NCBI RefSeq assembly: GCF_014127285.1
Contig: NZ_CP059901.1
Location: 1,550,001-1,614,000, forward strand
DNA length: 64,000 bases
Direction of reading: 5' to 3'
Source: Mumia sp. ZJ1417
GTDB lineage: Bacteria > Actinomycetota > Actinomycetes > Propionibacteriales > Nocardioidaceae
Shown: piece after piece, positions 18,531 to 26,446 of the stretch
Numbering within the stretch: position 1 is the stretch's first letter
How the letters are laid out: every line of letters starts with the position of its first letter
Notes under the pieces: generated by a model
Told to the model about the DNA's origin: nothing
The model's input: only the letters and a program-made list of their open reading frames with translations
Databases searched by the model: none
Translations under genes and position numbers: made by a program

Positions 18531-19579
18531 CCGAGGCCCCTCGCTGGCCGGAGATCTTGGGCGCGCTCGTCGGTGGTGAAGATCTCACCCAGGAGCAGAC
18601 GTCCTGGGCGATGGAGGAGATCCTCAGCGGCAACGCCTCGCCCGCGCAGATCGCCGGATTCGCCGTCGGGCTGCGCGCCAAGGGCGAGACGGTGGCCGAA
18701 GTCGAGGGGTTGGCGGCCACCATGCTCGACCACGCACGGATGATCGAGGTCCCTGGCCGTACGGTCGACATCGTCGGTACGGGGGGTGACCGGGCGAAGA
18801 CGGTCAACATCTCCACGATGTCAGCGGTCACGATGCGCGGGGCCGGAGCGTTGGTCGTCAAGCACGGCAACCGCGCTGCGTCGAGCGCGAGCGGCGCCGC
18901 CGACGTCCTGGAGAAGCTCGGCGTCCGTCTCGACCTCACACCGGAGCGGGTCGCGCAGCTGGCGACCGAGACGGGCATCACGTTCTGCTTCGCGCCGGTG
19001 TTCCACGCGTCCTTCCGCTACACCGCCGCTCCGCGCAAGGAGCTCGGCATCCCGACCGCGTTCAACTTCCTCGGCCCGCTGACCAACCCGTCCCGGCCCG
19101 CTGCGATGGCAGTCGGTGTCGCCGACGCCCGGATGGCCGCAGTCGTCGCCGGCGTGTTCGCACGCCGGGGCCTCGACGCGCTGGTGTTCCGCGGGGACGA
19201 CGGTCTCGACGAGATCACCACCACGACGACGTCGCAGGTGTGGGTCGTCGGAGGTCCGGAAGGGGCCAAGTCGGTCACTCAGCAGACCTTCGACCCCCGC
19301 GACCTCGGCATCGCGCTGTCGTCGGCCGAGGCGCTGCGCGGTGGCGACCCGGCGTACAACGCCGCGGTGTTCAGGCGCGTGCTCGAGGGCGAGCAGGGCC
19401 CCGTACGGGACGCCGTGGTGCTCAACGCCGGCGCGGGTCTGGCCGCATACGAGGGGTCCACGGACGACCTTCTCGCGCGGATGGAACGCAGCACGGCGCT
19501 GGCGCGCGAGGCGCTCGACTCCGGTGCGGCGCTGCGTGCACTCGACGAGTGGGCCGCGGCCTCTCAGCGCGAGGTCTGA
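18527..19579 (+). CDS. trpD: anthranilate phosphoribosyltransferase
   Basis: TrpD transfers the phosphoribosyl group from PRPP to anthranilate in tryptophan synthesis. The 350-residue length is normal. The PRPP loop [14 protein letters not shown] is near 85-98, followed by [18 protein letters not shown] near 113-130, and the [19 protein letters not shown] stretch near 170-188. It overlaps the receiver-like gene by four bases and faces the Lrp-like gene, with 12 bases between stops. The other trp genes are not in the window. Confidence 0.95.
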   Translation: MTEAPRWPEILGALVGGEDLTQEQTSWAMEEILSGNASPAQIAGFAVGLRAKGETVAEVEGLAATMLDHARMIEVPGRTVDIVGTGGDRAKTVNISTMSAVTMRGAGALVVKHGNRAASSASGAADVLEKLGVRLDLTPERVAQLATETGITFCFAPVFHASFRYTAAPRKELGIPTAFNFLGPLTNPSRPAAMAVGVADARMAAVVAGVFARRGLDALVFRGDDGLDEITTTTTSQVWVVGGPEGAKSVTQQTFDPRDLGIALSSAEALRGGDPAYNAAVFRRVLEGEQGPVRDAVVLNAGAGLAAYEGSTDDLLARMERSTALAREALDSGAALRALDEWAAASQREV

Positions 19580-19591
19580 GGGCCGGGTTCG

Positions 19592-19876
19592 CTACTCGAG
19601 GTCGCCGCCGATGCTGAACGCCGACTCAAGGTCGTGCTGGGAGTACGTCCGGAAGGCGATGTGCGTCTCGGTCGAGCGGACGCCGGCGACCTTGTTGACG
19701 CGGTCGGCGACGACGTCGGCGATGTCCTCGGTCCGACGGACGCGCACGAGCGCGATCAGGTCGATGTGCCCGGTGACCGAGTAGACCTCGCTGACGCCGT
19801 CGAGGGCGGCGATCTCCTCAGCGACCTCGGGGATGCGGTCGACCTCGGCATTGATGAACACGATCGCGGTGATCAC
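19592..19876 (-). CDS. stand-alone Lrp/AsnC ligand-binding domain protein
   Basis: A 94-residue protein equal to the RAM (effector-binding, oligomerising) half of Lrp/AsnC regulators: MITAIVFINAEVDRIPEVAEEI at the start and a GHIDLIALV core near 36-44. The helix-turn-helix half is absent, so it cannot bind DNA in the Lrp manner alone. Such small proteins may sense amino acids or partner full-length regulators. GTG start with a GGAGG site about four bases upstream. Confidence 0.88.
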   Translation of the reverse strand: MITAIVFINAEVDRIPEVAEEIAALDGVSEVYSVTGHIDLIALVRVRRTEDIADVVADRVNKVAGVRSTETHIAFRTYSQHDLESAFSIGGDLE

Positions 19877-19922
19877 GGGCCCTCCTGGCGGACGAGTCGG
19901 GGTACGCGGGGCAGCCTACTCG

Positions 19923-21701
19923 TCATCGACGGGGCCGGTGCTCGGTGCGCCAGCCGTCGCCGCCGGCCTCGTCGAAGGGGGCGGCCAGCGCACGTGACCG
20001 CTCTGCGGCCTCGACGATCGGAAGGTGCCGGCCGGCCCCGCGGGCAGGGCTCGCCCACTCGCCGTCGAGGTCCACGAGGCGGACGCCCTCGGACTCCATC
20101 CAGCGCAGCACGAGCTCGGACTCCGCGGCCGTCGCGGCCGGTGCCTGCTCCGGGACCACCGTCTCCGCGGTGGCCCGGAGGGCGTCGACCCACGGGCGGG
20201 ACGGTGTCGTCGCCGGCATGACGCCCGCCGCCACGAGCCGACCATGCCGGACGATGTGGACCTCCCACTCGCGTCGTGCCGGGTCGAGCGGGCGAGCGGC
20301 GACGACCTCCCTGCACGAGAGCAGCGCCGAGAGCCGCTGGCTGCGGTGCGTGGCCTGCAGGAGGCTGACGAGGCGGTCCCGCTCTCGTGCGGCGTCCTCG
20401 AAGCGGTCCTGCGAGGCGAGGGTCCGCATGCGGTCGGTGGAGGCCTCGACGACCTCGACCGGGTCGGTGAGGATCGCGGCGCGGACCCGCTCGACCTCCG
20501 TGGCGTACTCGGCGTCGGTGGTCGACCCGTCGCACGGGGCGAGGCAGCCCCCCATCTCAGCGAGCGCGCACGCCGTACGGGACGGACGAAGCGGCAGACG
20601 GCCGGAGCACTGGCGGATGCGGAACGCCTCGTGCAGCGCGGACGCGACCTGTTCTGCCGAGGCACGCCGAGTGAACGGGCCGAGGTAGTCGGCGTCGTCG
20701 TCGGTCTTGCGGACGTACGACAGGCGCGGCCACGGCTCGCGCGTGAGCCTGATCCAGGTTGCCCGCTCGGGATGGCGCGAGCGCCGGTTGTAGGGCGGCT
20801 TGTGGTGCGCGATCAGCCGGAGCTCGCGCACCTGCGCCTCGAGCGCGGTGGCGCAGGTGATGCCTTCGACGCGGGTCGCGAGCGCGATCATCTCGCCCAT
20901 GCGGGTGCGAGTCTCGCTCGACGTGAAGTAGGAGCGCACCCGGGTACGGAGGTCCTTGGACGTCCCGACGTACAGGACGTGCTCGTGGCGGTCACGGAAC
21001 AGGTAGACGCCGGGGGAGTGCGGGAGGTGGTCGGCGAGCCGGCTCTTCTTACGTTGGGCCGGGCTGACCCGCGCGCTGAAGGTCGCGAGCTCCTCCATCG
21101 TGGTCACCCCCATCGTGCCGACGCGCTCGAGTAGCGCGTGGAGCACGTCGACAGTGGCCCGCGCGTCGGCAAGGGCGCGGTGGTTGGGCGTCGTCGTGGA
21201 GCGGAAGTGGCGTGCGAGGGTGCCGAGCTTGCAGTTGGGGACCTCGTCGCGCACGAGGACGCGGCGTGCGAGGCGCGCGGTGTCGAGGGTCTCGAAGCCG
21301 GGCCACATGAGGTCGAGCGCGGCCGAGAAGTGCTTGAGGAACCCGACGTCGAACGGCGCGTTGTGCGCGACGAGCACCGTGCCGCGCGCGAACTCCAGGA
21401 ACGACGGCAGCGCCTCGCCGATGCGGGGAGCGCCGACGACCATTGCGTCGGTGATGCCGGTCAGCACCGCGATGAAGGTCGGGATCTCGCCCTCGGGATC
21501 GACGAGGGTCTGGAACTCGCCGAGGATCTCGCCACCGCGTACCTTGACCGCGCCGATCTCGGTGATCATCGAGCCGGCGGACGCCGAGCCGCCTGTGGTC
21601 TCCAGGTCGACCACACAGAACGTGACGGCGGAAAGGTCGCGGCCCAGCTCGTCGAGAGTCCCCTGGACGGGGACGGGCGACGCGGGGGAGGGGGCTTTCA
21701 T
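19923..21701 (-). CDS. DEDD exonuclease fused to UvrC-like GIY-YIG endonuclease
   Basis: A 592-residue two-enzyme fusion. Residues about 25-190 are a DnaQ-like 3'-5' exonuclease with DEDDh residues in VVDLETTGG (Asp32, Glu34), LVAHNAPFD and HRALADARATVD. Residues about 220-310 form a GIY-YIG nuclease (SPGVYLFRD, HVLYVGTSKDLRTRV). Beyond about 400 there is a UvrC-like segment including a UVR-type helix (RFEDAARERDRL). Homologue by position: Rv2191. A DNA-repair role is likely but unproven. The start is uncertain: ATG 21701 is used; ATG 21731 is in frame, and neither has a good ribosome site. Confidence 0.88.
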   Translation of the reverse strand: MKAPSPASPVPVQGTLDELGRDLSAVTFCVVDLETTGGSASAGSMITEIGAVKVRGGEILGEFQTLVDPEGEIPTFIAVLTGITDAMVVGAPRIGEALPSFLEFARGTVLVAHNAPFDVGFLKHFSAALDLMWPGFETLDTARLARRVLVRDEVPNCKLGTLARHFRSTTTPNHRALADARATVDVLHALLERVGTMGVTTMEELATFSARVSPAQRKKSRLADHLPHSPGVYLFRDRHEHVLYVGTSKDLRTRVRSYFTSSETRTRMGEMIALATRVEGITCATALEAQVRELRLIAHHKPPYNRRSRHPERATWIRLTREPWPRLSYVRKTDDDADYLGPFTRRASAEQVASALHEAFRIRQCSGRLPLRPSRTACALAEMGGCLAPCDGSTTDAEYATEVERVRAAILTDPVEVVEASTDRMRTLASQDRFEDAARERDRLVSLLQATHRSQRLSALLSCREVVAARPLDPARREWEVHIVRHGRLVAAGVMPATTPSRPWVDALRATAETVVPEQAPAATAAESELVLRWMESEGVRLVDLDGEWASPARGAGRHLPIVEAAERSRALAAPFDEAGGDGWRTEHRPRR

Positions 21702-21794
21702 GAGGGTGACGTTAGGTCGCGGCTCTGACATCACGGACGAATCGCCGGGTCGTACGGCGTGTCGCTGGTCCCGCTTTCTGTCAGCCCACGGTCG

Positions 21795-21800
21795 TAGCGT
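21795..21800 (+). promoter_or_regulatory. -10 element of a leaderless promoter
   Basis: TAGCGT ends seven bases before the ATG at 21808. No ribosome site is present. Confidence 0.45.
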
Positions 21801-21807
21801 GCCGAGC

Positions 21808-22071
21808 ATGAACGAATCTCGCGTGCTCCACCAGCAGCCGGGACCGGCGACGGGCCACGGCGAGTCCCTCACGATCGACTGCGCCCGCTGCCTGGCGCGC
21901 CCCCGGGCGTGCGGCGACTGCGTCGTCACCGCGCTCCTCGGGCCTCCTGACGACGCCGTACGGCTCGACGCCGAGGAGGGGGCAGCACTCGCCGCACTGA
22001 GCTCTGCCGGCCTCGTGCCACCGCTCCGGCTCGTGACGTCGGTCGAGAGCGAGGCGCCCGACGAGCCGTGA
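21808..22071 (+). CDS. small cysteine-containing hypothetical protein
   Basis: An 87-residue soluble protein with a cluster of four cysteines, in DCARCLARPRACGDC near 24-38, arranged as two C-x2-C pairs that could hold a metal ion. The function is unknown to me. It is encoded between the exonuclease gene (divergent) and the riboswitch of the NlpC/P60 gene, a place where actinobacteria often carry a similar short gene. A leaderless promoter precedes it. Confidence 0.75.
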   Translation: MNESRVLHQQPGPATGHGESLTIDCARCLARPRACGDCVVTALLGPPDDAVRLDAEEGAALAALSSAGLVPPLRLVTSVESEAPDEP

Positions 22072-22118
22072 GGTTCAGGGTGAGTAAGCACACCGTGCAC
22101 AATCGGGCCCTGTCGTCG

Positions 22119-22148
22119 TTGATTCTTGGCCCCCACCTTGCGTAGGGT
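22119..22148 (+). promoter_or_regulatory. sigma-A type promoter for the riboswitch transcript
   Basis: TTGATT at 22119-22124 and TAGGGT at 22143-22148 are 18 bases apart. Transcription would begin near 22155, just ahead of the riboswitch. Confidence 0.55.
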
Positions 22149-22164
22149 GAGGCTCGCGTGCCTG

Positions 22165-22347
22165 AGGAGTTCTCTACCCCGGAGAGCGCAGGCAAGCCGC
22201 CTAGTTCGGCCGAGGTCCCCCGATCGACGCCGGAGCCGGGGACCCACGCGTTCCTGGGGTGAATCCGCGCTGCACCACGGGCGCGGTAGGGCACGTTCTT
22301 GGCCCGAACCCGTCAGCTCACCCGGTAGGCGTCGAGAACGCGAAGGA
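22165..22347 (+). ncRNA. c-di-AMP riboswitch (ydaO-yuaA type)
   Basis: The region holds the hallmark conserved blocks of the ydaO class in the right order: CCGGGGACCCA near 22236-22246, TGGGGTGAATCC near 22255-22266, GGTAGGG near 22285-22291, GCCCGAACCCGTCAGCT near 22302-22318 and a closing GAGAAC. An outer helix can form between GTTCTC at 22169-22174 and GAGAAC at 22334-22339, with GAAGGAG after it. In actinobacteria this riboswitch commonly precedes NlpC/P60 and Rpf wall-hydrolase genes and turns them off when c-di-AMP is high; that direction is known from the class, not seen here. Confidence 0.88.
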
Positions 22348-22358
22348 GACCGTCCCAC

Positions 22359-23387
22359 GTGCGGAACGGCCGCAAGCTGTCGATGAAGGCAGCCATCGCC
22401 GCTGGCTCAGGAGTGGTTCTCGCCGCGACGCTCAGTGCGTCGCCGAGTGCAGCAGACCCCCAGGCGCCGAGCCTTGCAGAGGCCCAGCGCAAGGTGGCCA
22501 AGCTCAGCCACGAAGCCGAGCAGGCGAACGAGCGCTACCTCGAGCTCAAGACAGAGGTCGAGGGCGCCAAGAAGCAGATCAAGAAGCTCCGCGCGGACGT
22601 CAAGGTGCAGGAGTCCGAGGTCGACGGGGTCCGCAACGATCTCGCCAAGACCATCACCGACCGTCTTACCAGCTCGCCGATGGGCCCTACGACCCAGCTG
22701 CTCGCGAGCGGTGATCCCGACGAGTTCCTCAACGGCCTGGCGGCGCTGCAGTCGTACAACAGCACGCAGGCCGACCGCCTGGCAGCGTTCGAGCGCGAGG
22801 CCGACGAGCTGAAGGTGCGCCGCACGCAGCTCTCGTCCAAGCTCGAGGTCATCTCCGATGCCCAGGGCGAGATGAAGAAGCAGCAGGCGACCCTCGACAA
22901 GCGTGTCGCGGAGGCCGAGGCCGTGGTGGCGCGGCTGACGCCCGCGGAGCGCGAAGAGGTCTACAACGGCGATCACGGCGGCGGCACCTCGCGTGACGAC
23001 GACCGTGCCTCGTCGAGCGCGCCCAAGGTGAACGCCTCCGGCCGCGCCAAGAAGGCGATCGACTTCGCGCTTGCGCAACTCGGTGAGCCCTACGTGTACG
23101 GTGCAGCGGGTCCGGGCAGCTGGGACTGCTCCGGTCTGACGATGGCCGCGTTCGGCGCAGCGGGCGTGTCGCTGCCGCACTCGTCGTCGGCGCAGTCGGG
23201 CATGGGCACGTCCGTGTCCCGCTCGTCGATGAGCCCGGGCGACCTCGTGTTCTACTACAGCCCGGTCAGCCACGTTGGCATCTACCTCGGTGACGGCAAG
23301 CTGGTCCACGCCCCGCGTCCCGGCCGCAGTGTCGAGGTCGTGTCGGTGGACGTGATGCCCGTGAGCGGAGTCCGTCGCGTCGGGTGA
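22359..23387 (+). CDS. secreted C40-family peptidoglycan endopeptidase (NlpC/P60)
   Basis: NlpC/P60 enzymes cut the stem peptides of peptidoglycan, typically D-Glu-mDAP bonds, outside the cell. The 342-residue protein has a signal peptide (about 1-32), a long coiled coil (about 38-195) like that of RipA-type proteins, a Ser/Asp-rich linker and a C-terminal catalytic domain. The catalytic Cys257 is in WDCSGLT, and His305 is in SHVGIYLG, with His317 behind. The GTG at 22359 directly follows the riboswitch and its GAAGGAG site. Its last nine bases are duplicated downstream. Confidence 0.93.
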   Translation: MRNGRKLSMKAAIAAGSGVVLAATLSASPSAADPQAPSLAEAQRKVAKLSHEAEQANERYLELKTEVEGAKKQIKKLRADVKVQESEVDGVRNDLAKTITDRLTSSPMGPTTQLLASGDPDEFLNGLAALQSYNSTQADRLAAFEREADELKVRRTQLSSKLEVISDAQGEMKKQQATLDKRVAEAEAVVARLTPAEREEVYNGDHGGGTSRDDDRASSSAPKVNASGRAKKAIDFALAQLGEPYVYGAAGPGSWDCSGLTMAAFGAAGVSLPHSSSAQSGMGTSVSRSSMSPGDLVFYYSPVSHVGIYLGDGKLVHAPRPGRSVEVVSVDVMPVSGVRRVG

Positions 23388-23426
23388 CGCGCGTGCGGCA
23401 CCGCGTCGGGTGACGCGCGTGCGGCA
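23376..23426 (+). repeat. 25-base tandem duplication across the NlpC/P60 stop codon
   Basis: The same 25 bases occur at 23376-23400 and 23402-23426, a 26-base period. The first copy contains the last three codons and the TGA, so the second copy is a duplicate gene end lying between the stop and the terminator. Confidence 0.9.
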
Positions 23427-23428
23427 AG

Positions 23429-23463
23429 AGCCCCGGTCCACCTCGCGGTGGGCCGGGGCTTTG
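23429..23463 (+). terminator. intrinsic terminator after the NlpC/P60 gene
   Basis: A 14-bp perfect stem (23429-23442 with 23447-23460) with a four-base loop is followed by TTT. This is a classical rho-independent terminator. The remaining 178 bases before the fadD stop hold nothing I can support. Confidence 0.9.
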
Positions 23464-23641
23464 TCGTCACGCGGCCAGATGACGTGGCTACTGAGCAACC
23501 GACATCCGCAGGCACCGACGGCAGCCGCAGGCCCACCCGTACGTCGGTGCGGCAGCGTCCACGAGTGCGTGTGGGGTGGACGCCCAGCCCCACCAACGGC
23601 CGCACGCCAACGGTGCGCTCACCACGCAAGCAGATGCCGAG

Positions 23642-25435
23642 CTACTGGTAGAGGGACTCGACGTCGTCGCGGTGCTCGCGCATCACGACGTTGCGCTTGA
23701 GCTTGAGGGTCGGCGTCACCTGGCCGCCCTCCTCGGTCCAGTCGATCGGGAGGATACGGAACTTGCGGATCGACTCCGCGCGCGAGACGTGCGTGTTGGC
23801 CTCGTCGACGGCCGTCTGGACCGCTGCGATGACGTCAATGTCCTCCGCGAGCTCCGCGATCGGGGTGTCGACAGCTCGGCCCTGCTGCTCCAGCCAGGGG
23901 CCGACCGCCTCGGCGTCGAGCGTGACGAGCGCGCCGACGAACGGCTTGCCCTCACCGACCACGACGGCCTGGCTGACCAGGACGTGGGCGCGGACGCGGT
24001 CCTCGAGCACGGCTGGGACGACGTTCTTGCCGCCTGCGGTGACGATGATCTCCTTCTTGCGACCCGTGATCGACACGAAGCCCTCGGCGTCGATCTCGCC
24101 GACGTCGCCGGTGTGGAACCAGCCGTCGGCGTCGATCGCCGTCGCGGTGGCCTCGGGGGCGTTCCAGTAGCCGCGGAAGACCTGGCCACCGCGGAACAGC
24201 AGCTCACCGTCCTCGGCGACACGCACCTCGGTGCCGGGGAGCGGGCGTCCGACGGTGCCGATCTTGGAGTCCTCGACGATGTTCGCGGCGAGCGCGGCGG
24301 TCGTCTCGGTGAGGCCGTACCCCTCGATGACGGTGATGCCGACGCCAGAGAAGAAGTGCGCGAGGCGTTCGCCGAGCGGGGCGCCGCCGGAGATGGCGTG
24401 CTCAACGTGGCCACCCATGGCCGTACGCAACTTGGTGTAGACCAGCTTGTCGAACACGGTGTGCTTCGCCTTGAGCACCGGACCGATGCGCTTGCCGGAC
24501 TCACGGGCACGGCTGTACGCGATGGCCGTGGAGGTCGCGAGGTCGAAGATCTTGCCCTTGCCCGAGGCATGGGCGTTCTGGCTGGCGCCGTTGTAGACCT
24601 TCTCGAAGACGCGCGGGACGGCCAGGATGAACGTCGGCTTGATCTCTGCCAGCTCGGGCAGGAGGTTCTTGACGTCGGGCGTGTGCGAGAGCCTGACGCC
24701 TGCGCGGATCGACCCGACCTCGATGATCCGGGCGAACACGTGCGCGAGCGGGAGGAACAGCAGTGTCACCGCGTCGTCACGGTCGAAGATCGCAGGCAGG
24801 ATCTCGATGCAGCCGGCGAGCTCGAACATGAAGTTGGCGTGGGTCAGCTCGGCGCCCTTGGGCCGGCCGGTGGTGCCCGACGTGTAGATGATCGTCGCGA
24901 GGTCGGACGGTGCGACGGCGTCGCGGCGCGCGGCCACGTCCTCGTCGGAGATGCTCGCGCCGGACTCGGCGAGCCCGTCGAGGCCCTCGTCGATGCGCCA
25001 GAGCGTCTTGAGTGCGGGGAGGTGCTCGCGCGACTCCTCGACCCGCTTCGCGTGGACGTCGCTCTCGACGACGCAGCCGACAGAGTCGGAGTCGGCCAGG
25101 ATCCAGGCGATCTGCTCGACCGAGGACGACTCGTAGATCGGGACGCTCACGGCGCCGATCCACCACAGCGCGTAGTCGACCTGGGTCCACTCGTAGCTGG
25201 TGCGCGCGAGGATGCCGATGCGGTCACCCGGTGCCACACCGGCAGCGATGAACCCCTTGGCGACGGCGACGACCTGGTCGTGGAACTGGGTGATCGTGAG
25301 GTCGACCCACGCGTCGTCCACCCGACGCTGGAAAGCGACCCGTCCCGGGTCCTTGTCCAGCCACGCCAGCACGTCGTTCGTGATGCTCCCGGTGCCCGGG
25401 ACCTGGTATGTGGCCGGGGTTGCGTAGGTACGCAC
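23642..25435 (-). CDS. long-chain fatty acid-CoA ligase (AMP-forming)
   Basis: This enzyme activates fatty acids to acyl-CoA through an acyl-adenylate. The 597-residue protein has the phosphate-binding motif YTSGTTGRPKG at 184-194, the GYGLTET stretch near 349-355, the FRGYWNAPEAT region with the conserved WFHTGD near 416-421, and the GRKKE lysine region near 433-437. It resembles mycobacterial FadD15. The GTG at 25435 is preferred over a TTG at 25450 because GGAGG lies four bases upstream. The start is divergent from the SRPBCC gene. Confidence 0.93.
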   Translation of the reverse strand: MRTYATPATYQVPGTGSITNDVLAWLDKDPGRVAFQRRVDDAWVDLTITQFHDQVVAVAKGFIAAGVAPGDRIGILARTSYEWTQVDYALWWIGAVSVPIYESSSVEQIAWILADSDSVGCVVESDVHAKRVEESREHLPALKTLWRIDEGLDGLAESGASISDEDVAARRDAVAPSDLATIIYTSGTTGRPKGAELTHANFMFELAGCIEILPAIFDRDDAVTLLFLPLAHVFARIIEVGSIRAGVRLSHTPDVKNLLPELAEIKPTFILAVPRVFEKVYNGASQNAHASGKGKIFDLATSTAIAYSRARESGKRIGPVLKAKHTVFDKLVYTKLRTAMGGHVEHAISGGAPLGERLAHFFSGVGITVIEGYGLTETTAALAANIVEDSKIGTVGRPLPGTEVRVAEDGELLFRGGQVFRGYWNAPEATATAIDADGWFHTGDVGEIDAEGFVSITGRKKEIIVTAGGKNVVPAVLEDRVRAHVLVSQAVVVGEGKPFVGALVTLDAEAVGPWLEQQGRAVDTPIAELAEDIDVIAAVQTAVDEANTHVSRAESIRKFRILPIDWTEEGGQVTPTLKLKRNVVMREHRDDVESLYQ

Positions 25436-25531
25436 GCTGCCTCCGTTCAAGAATTACGGGTACGTCGAGAAGACGTACTTCCCCTCGGGCAGGTTACAGT
25501 CATCGACCGGAGCACCCCCAAAGGAGACCCG

Positions 25532-25960
25532 ATGCCGGCCGTCGATGTGATCGACCAGACGTACGCGGCGGTTCCACCGTCGGCGTTGCGGAAGGTCCTC
25601 TGCGCCGAGGCCGCGTGGGGCGATGTGCTGGCCGACGTGCGGCTTGATTGCTTCGAGGACCGGGGTCTGCGGGGCAAGCGCTGGACGGTCTCACGTGGGC
25701 TCGAGGGCACTGCCGAGGTGTGGCTGGAAGAGGTCGCCGAAGGCACGGTGATCCATGTCTTCCTCCAGGCCGATCCGGCGGTCGCGCCGCGGTCGGAGCG
25801 GGCGCGCTCCGCGCTCGACCGGGCGTACCGGGTCCGGCTCAAGCGCTGGGTGACCGAGGTTCGCGACACCCTCGACGCCGACCGCGTGGTCGGAGCGGCT
25901 CCCGACCACGTCGAGCGCGAGCCGCGTGGGCGTGCCGGGGCCGACAGCACCGCGCGATAA
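25532..25960 (+). CDS. SRPBCC family (START-like) protein, first of a pair
   Basis: A 142-residue protein of the polyketide cyclase/START-like fold, which forms a hydrophobic ligand pocket: VIDQTYAAVPPSALRKVLCAEAAWGDVLADVRL at the start, in shorter pieces, matches the entry strand and helices. The ATG has AAGGAGA five bases upstream. The ligand is unknown. It starts a run of SRPBCC-SRPBCC-ArsA genes and lies divergent from fadD, so a lipid-related role is plausible. Confidence 0.83.
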   Translation: MPAVDVIDQTYAAVPPSALRKVLCAEAAWGDVLADVRLDCFEDRGLRGKRWTVSRGLEGTAEVWLEEVAEGTVIHVFLQADPAVAPRSERARSALDRAYRVRLKRWVTEVRDTLDADRVVGAAPDHVEREPRGRAGADSTAR

Positions 25961-25996
25961 GGTCGGGCCCAGCAACGATCGAGCAGGAGGCTCTCG

Positions 25997-26446
25997 ATGA
26001 CCGATCAGACGACCAGCGACATCGTGGTCGACGCGGAGCCCAGCGCGATCATGGCAGTCATCGCGGACTTCGCGACGTACCCGACCTGGGCGACCGGCGT
26101 GAAGGAGGCCCAGGTCGTCGCCCTCGACGAGTTCGGCGCCCGTGCGACGCAGGTCCAGTTCATCCTGGACGCGACGCCGATCCGCGACACCTACACGCTG
26201 GCCTACACCTGGGACGGCGACCACAAGGTCGAGTGGGAGATCGCCGAGCCGGGCGCGATGCTCAAGGGCATGGACGGTGCGTACGTCCTCGACGCGCTGG
26301 GCGGTGGGTCGACCCGCGTCACCTACCGGCTCGCCGTCGAGGTCTCGATCCCGCTCCTCGGCATGCTTCGGCGCAAGGCCGAGAAGGTCATCATCGACAC
26401 CGCCCTCAAAGGTCTGAAGAAGCGCGTCGAGTCGACGCCGGAATGA
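25997..26446 (+). CDS. SRPBCC family (START-like) protein, second of a pair
   Basis: A 149-residue START-like protein beginning MTDQTTSDIVVDAEPSAI, followed by the FATYPTWATGVKEA helix-strand typical of the cyclase/dehydrase subgroup. It resembles mycobacterial TB16.3 by position. The ATG has a GAGGCTC site near. It overlaps the ArsA-family gene by four bases, so the two are made together. Its ligand is unknown. Confidence 0.88.
   Translation: MTDQTTSDIVVDAEPSAIMAVIADFATYPTWATGVKEAQVVALDEFGARATQVQFILDATPIRDTYTLAYTWDGDHKVEWEIAEPGAMLKGMDGAYVLDALGGGSTRVTYRLAVEVSIPLLGMLRRKAEKVIIDTALKGLKKRVESTPE

Noticed and set aside
23576-25531. Upstream extension of the first SRPBCC gene, giving a 794-residue frame
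   Set aside because: The extension lies opposite the acyl-CoA ligase gene. The ribosome site AAGGAGA at 25521-25527 and the protein family length both point to the ATG at 25532.
25648-26442. Upstream extension of the ArsA-family gene
   Set aside because: It overlaps both SRPBCC genes in another frame; the P-loop begins soon after the ATG at 26443, which overlaps the previous stop as in other coupled pairs here.
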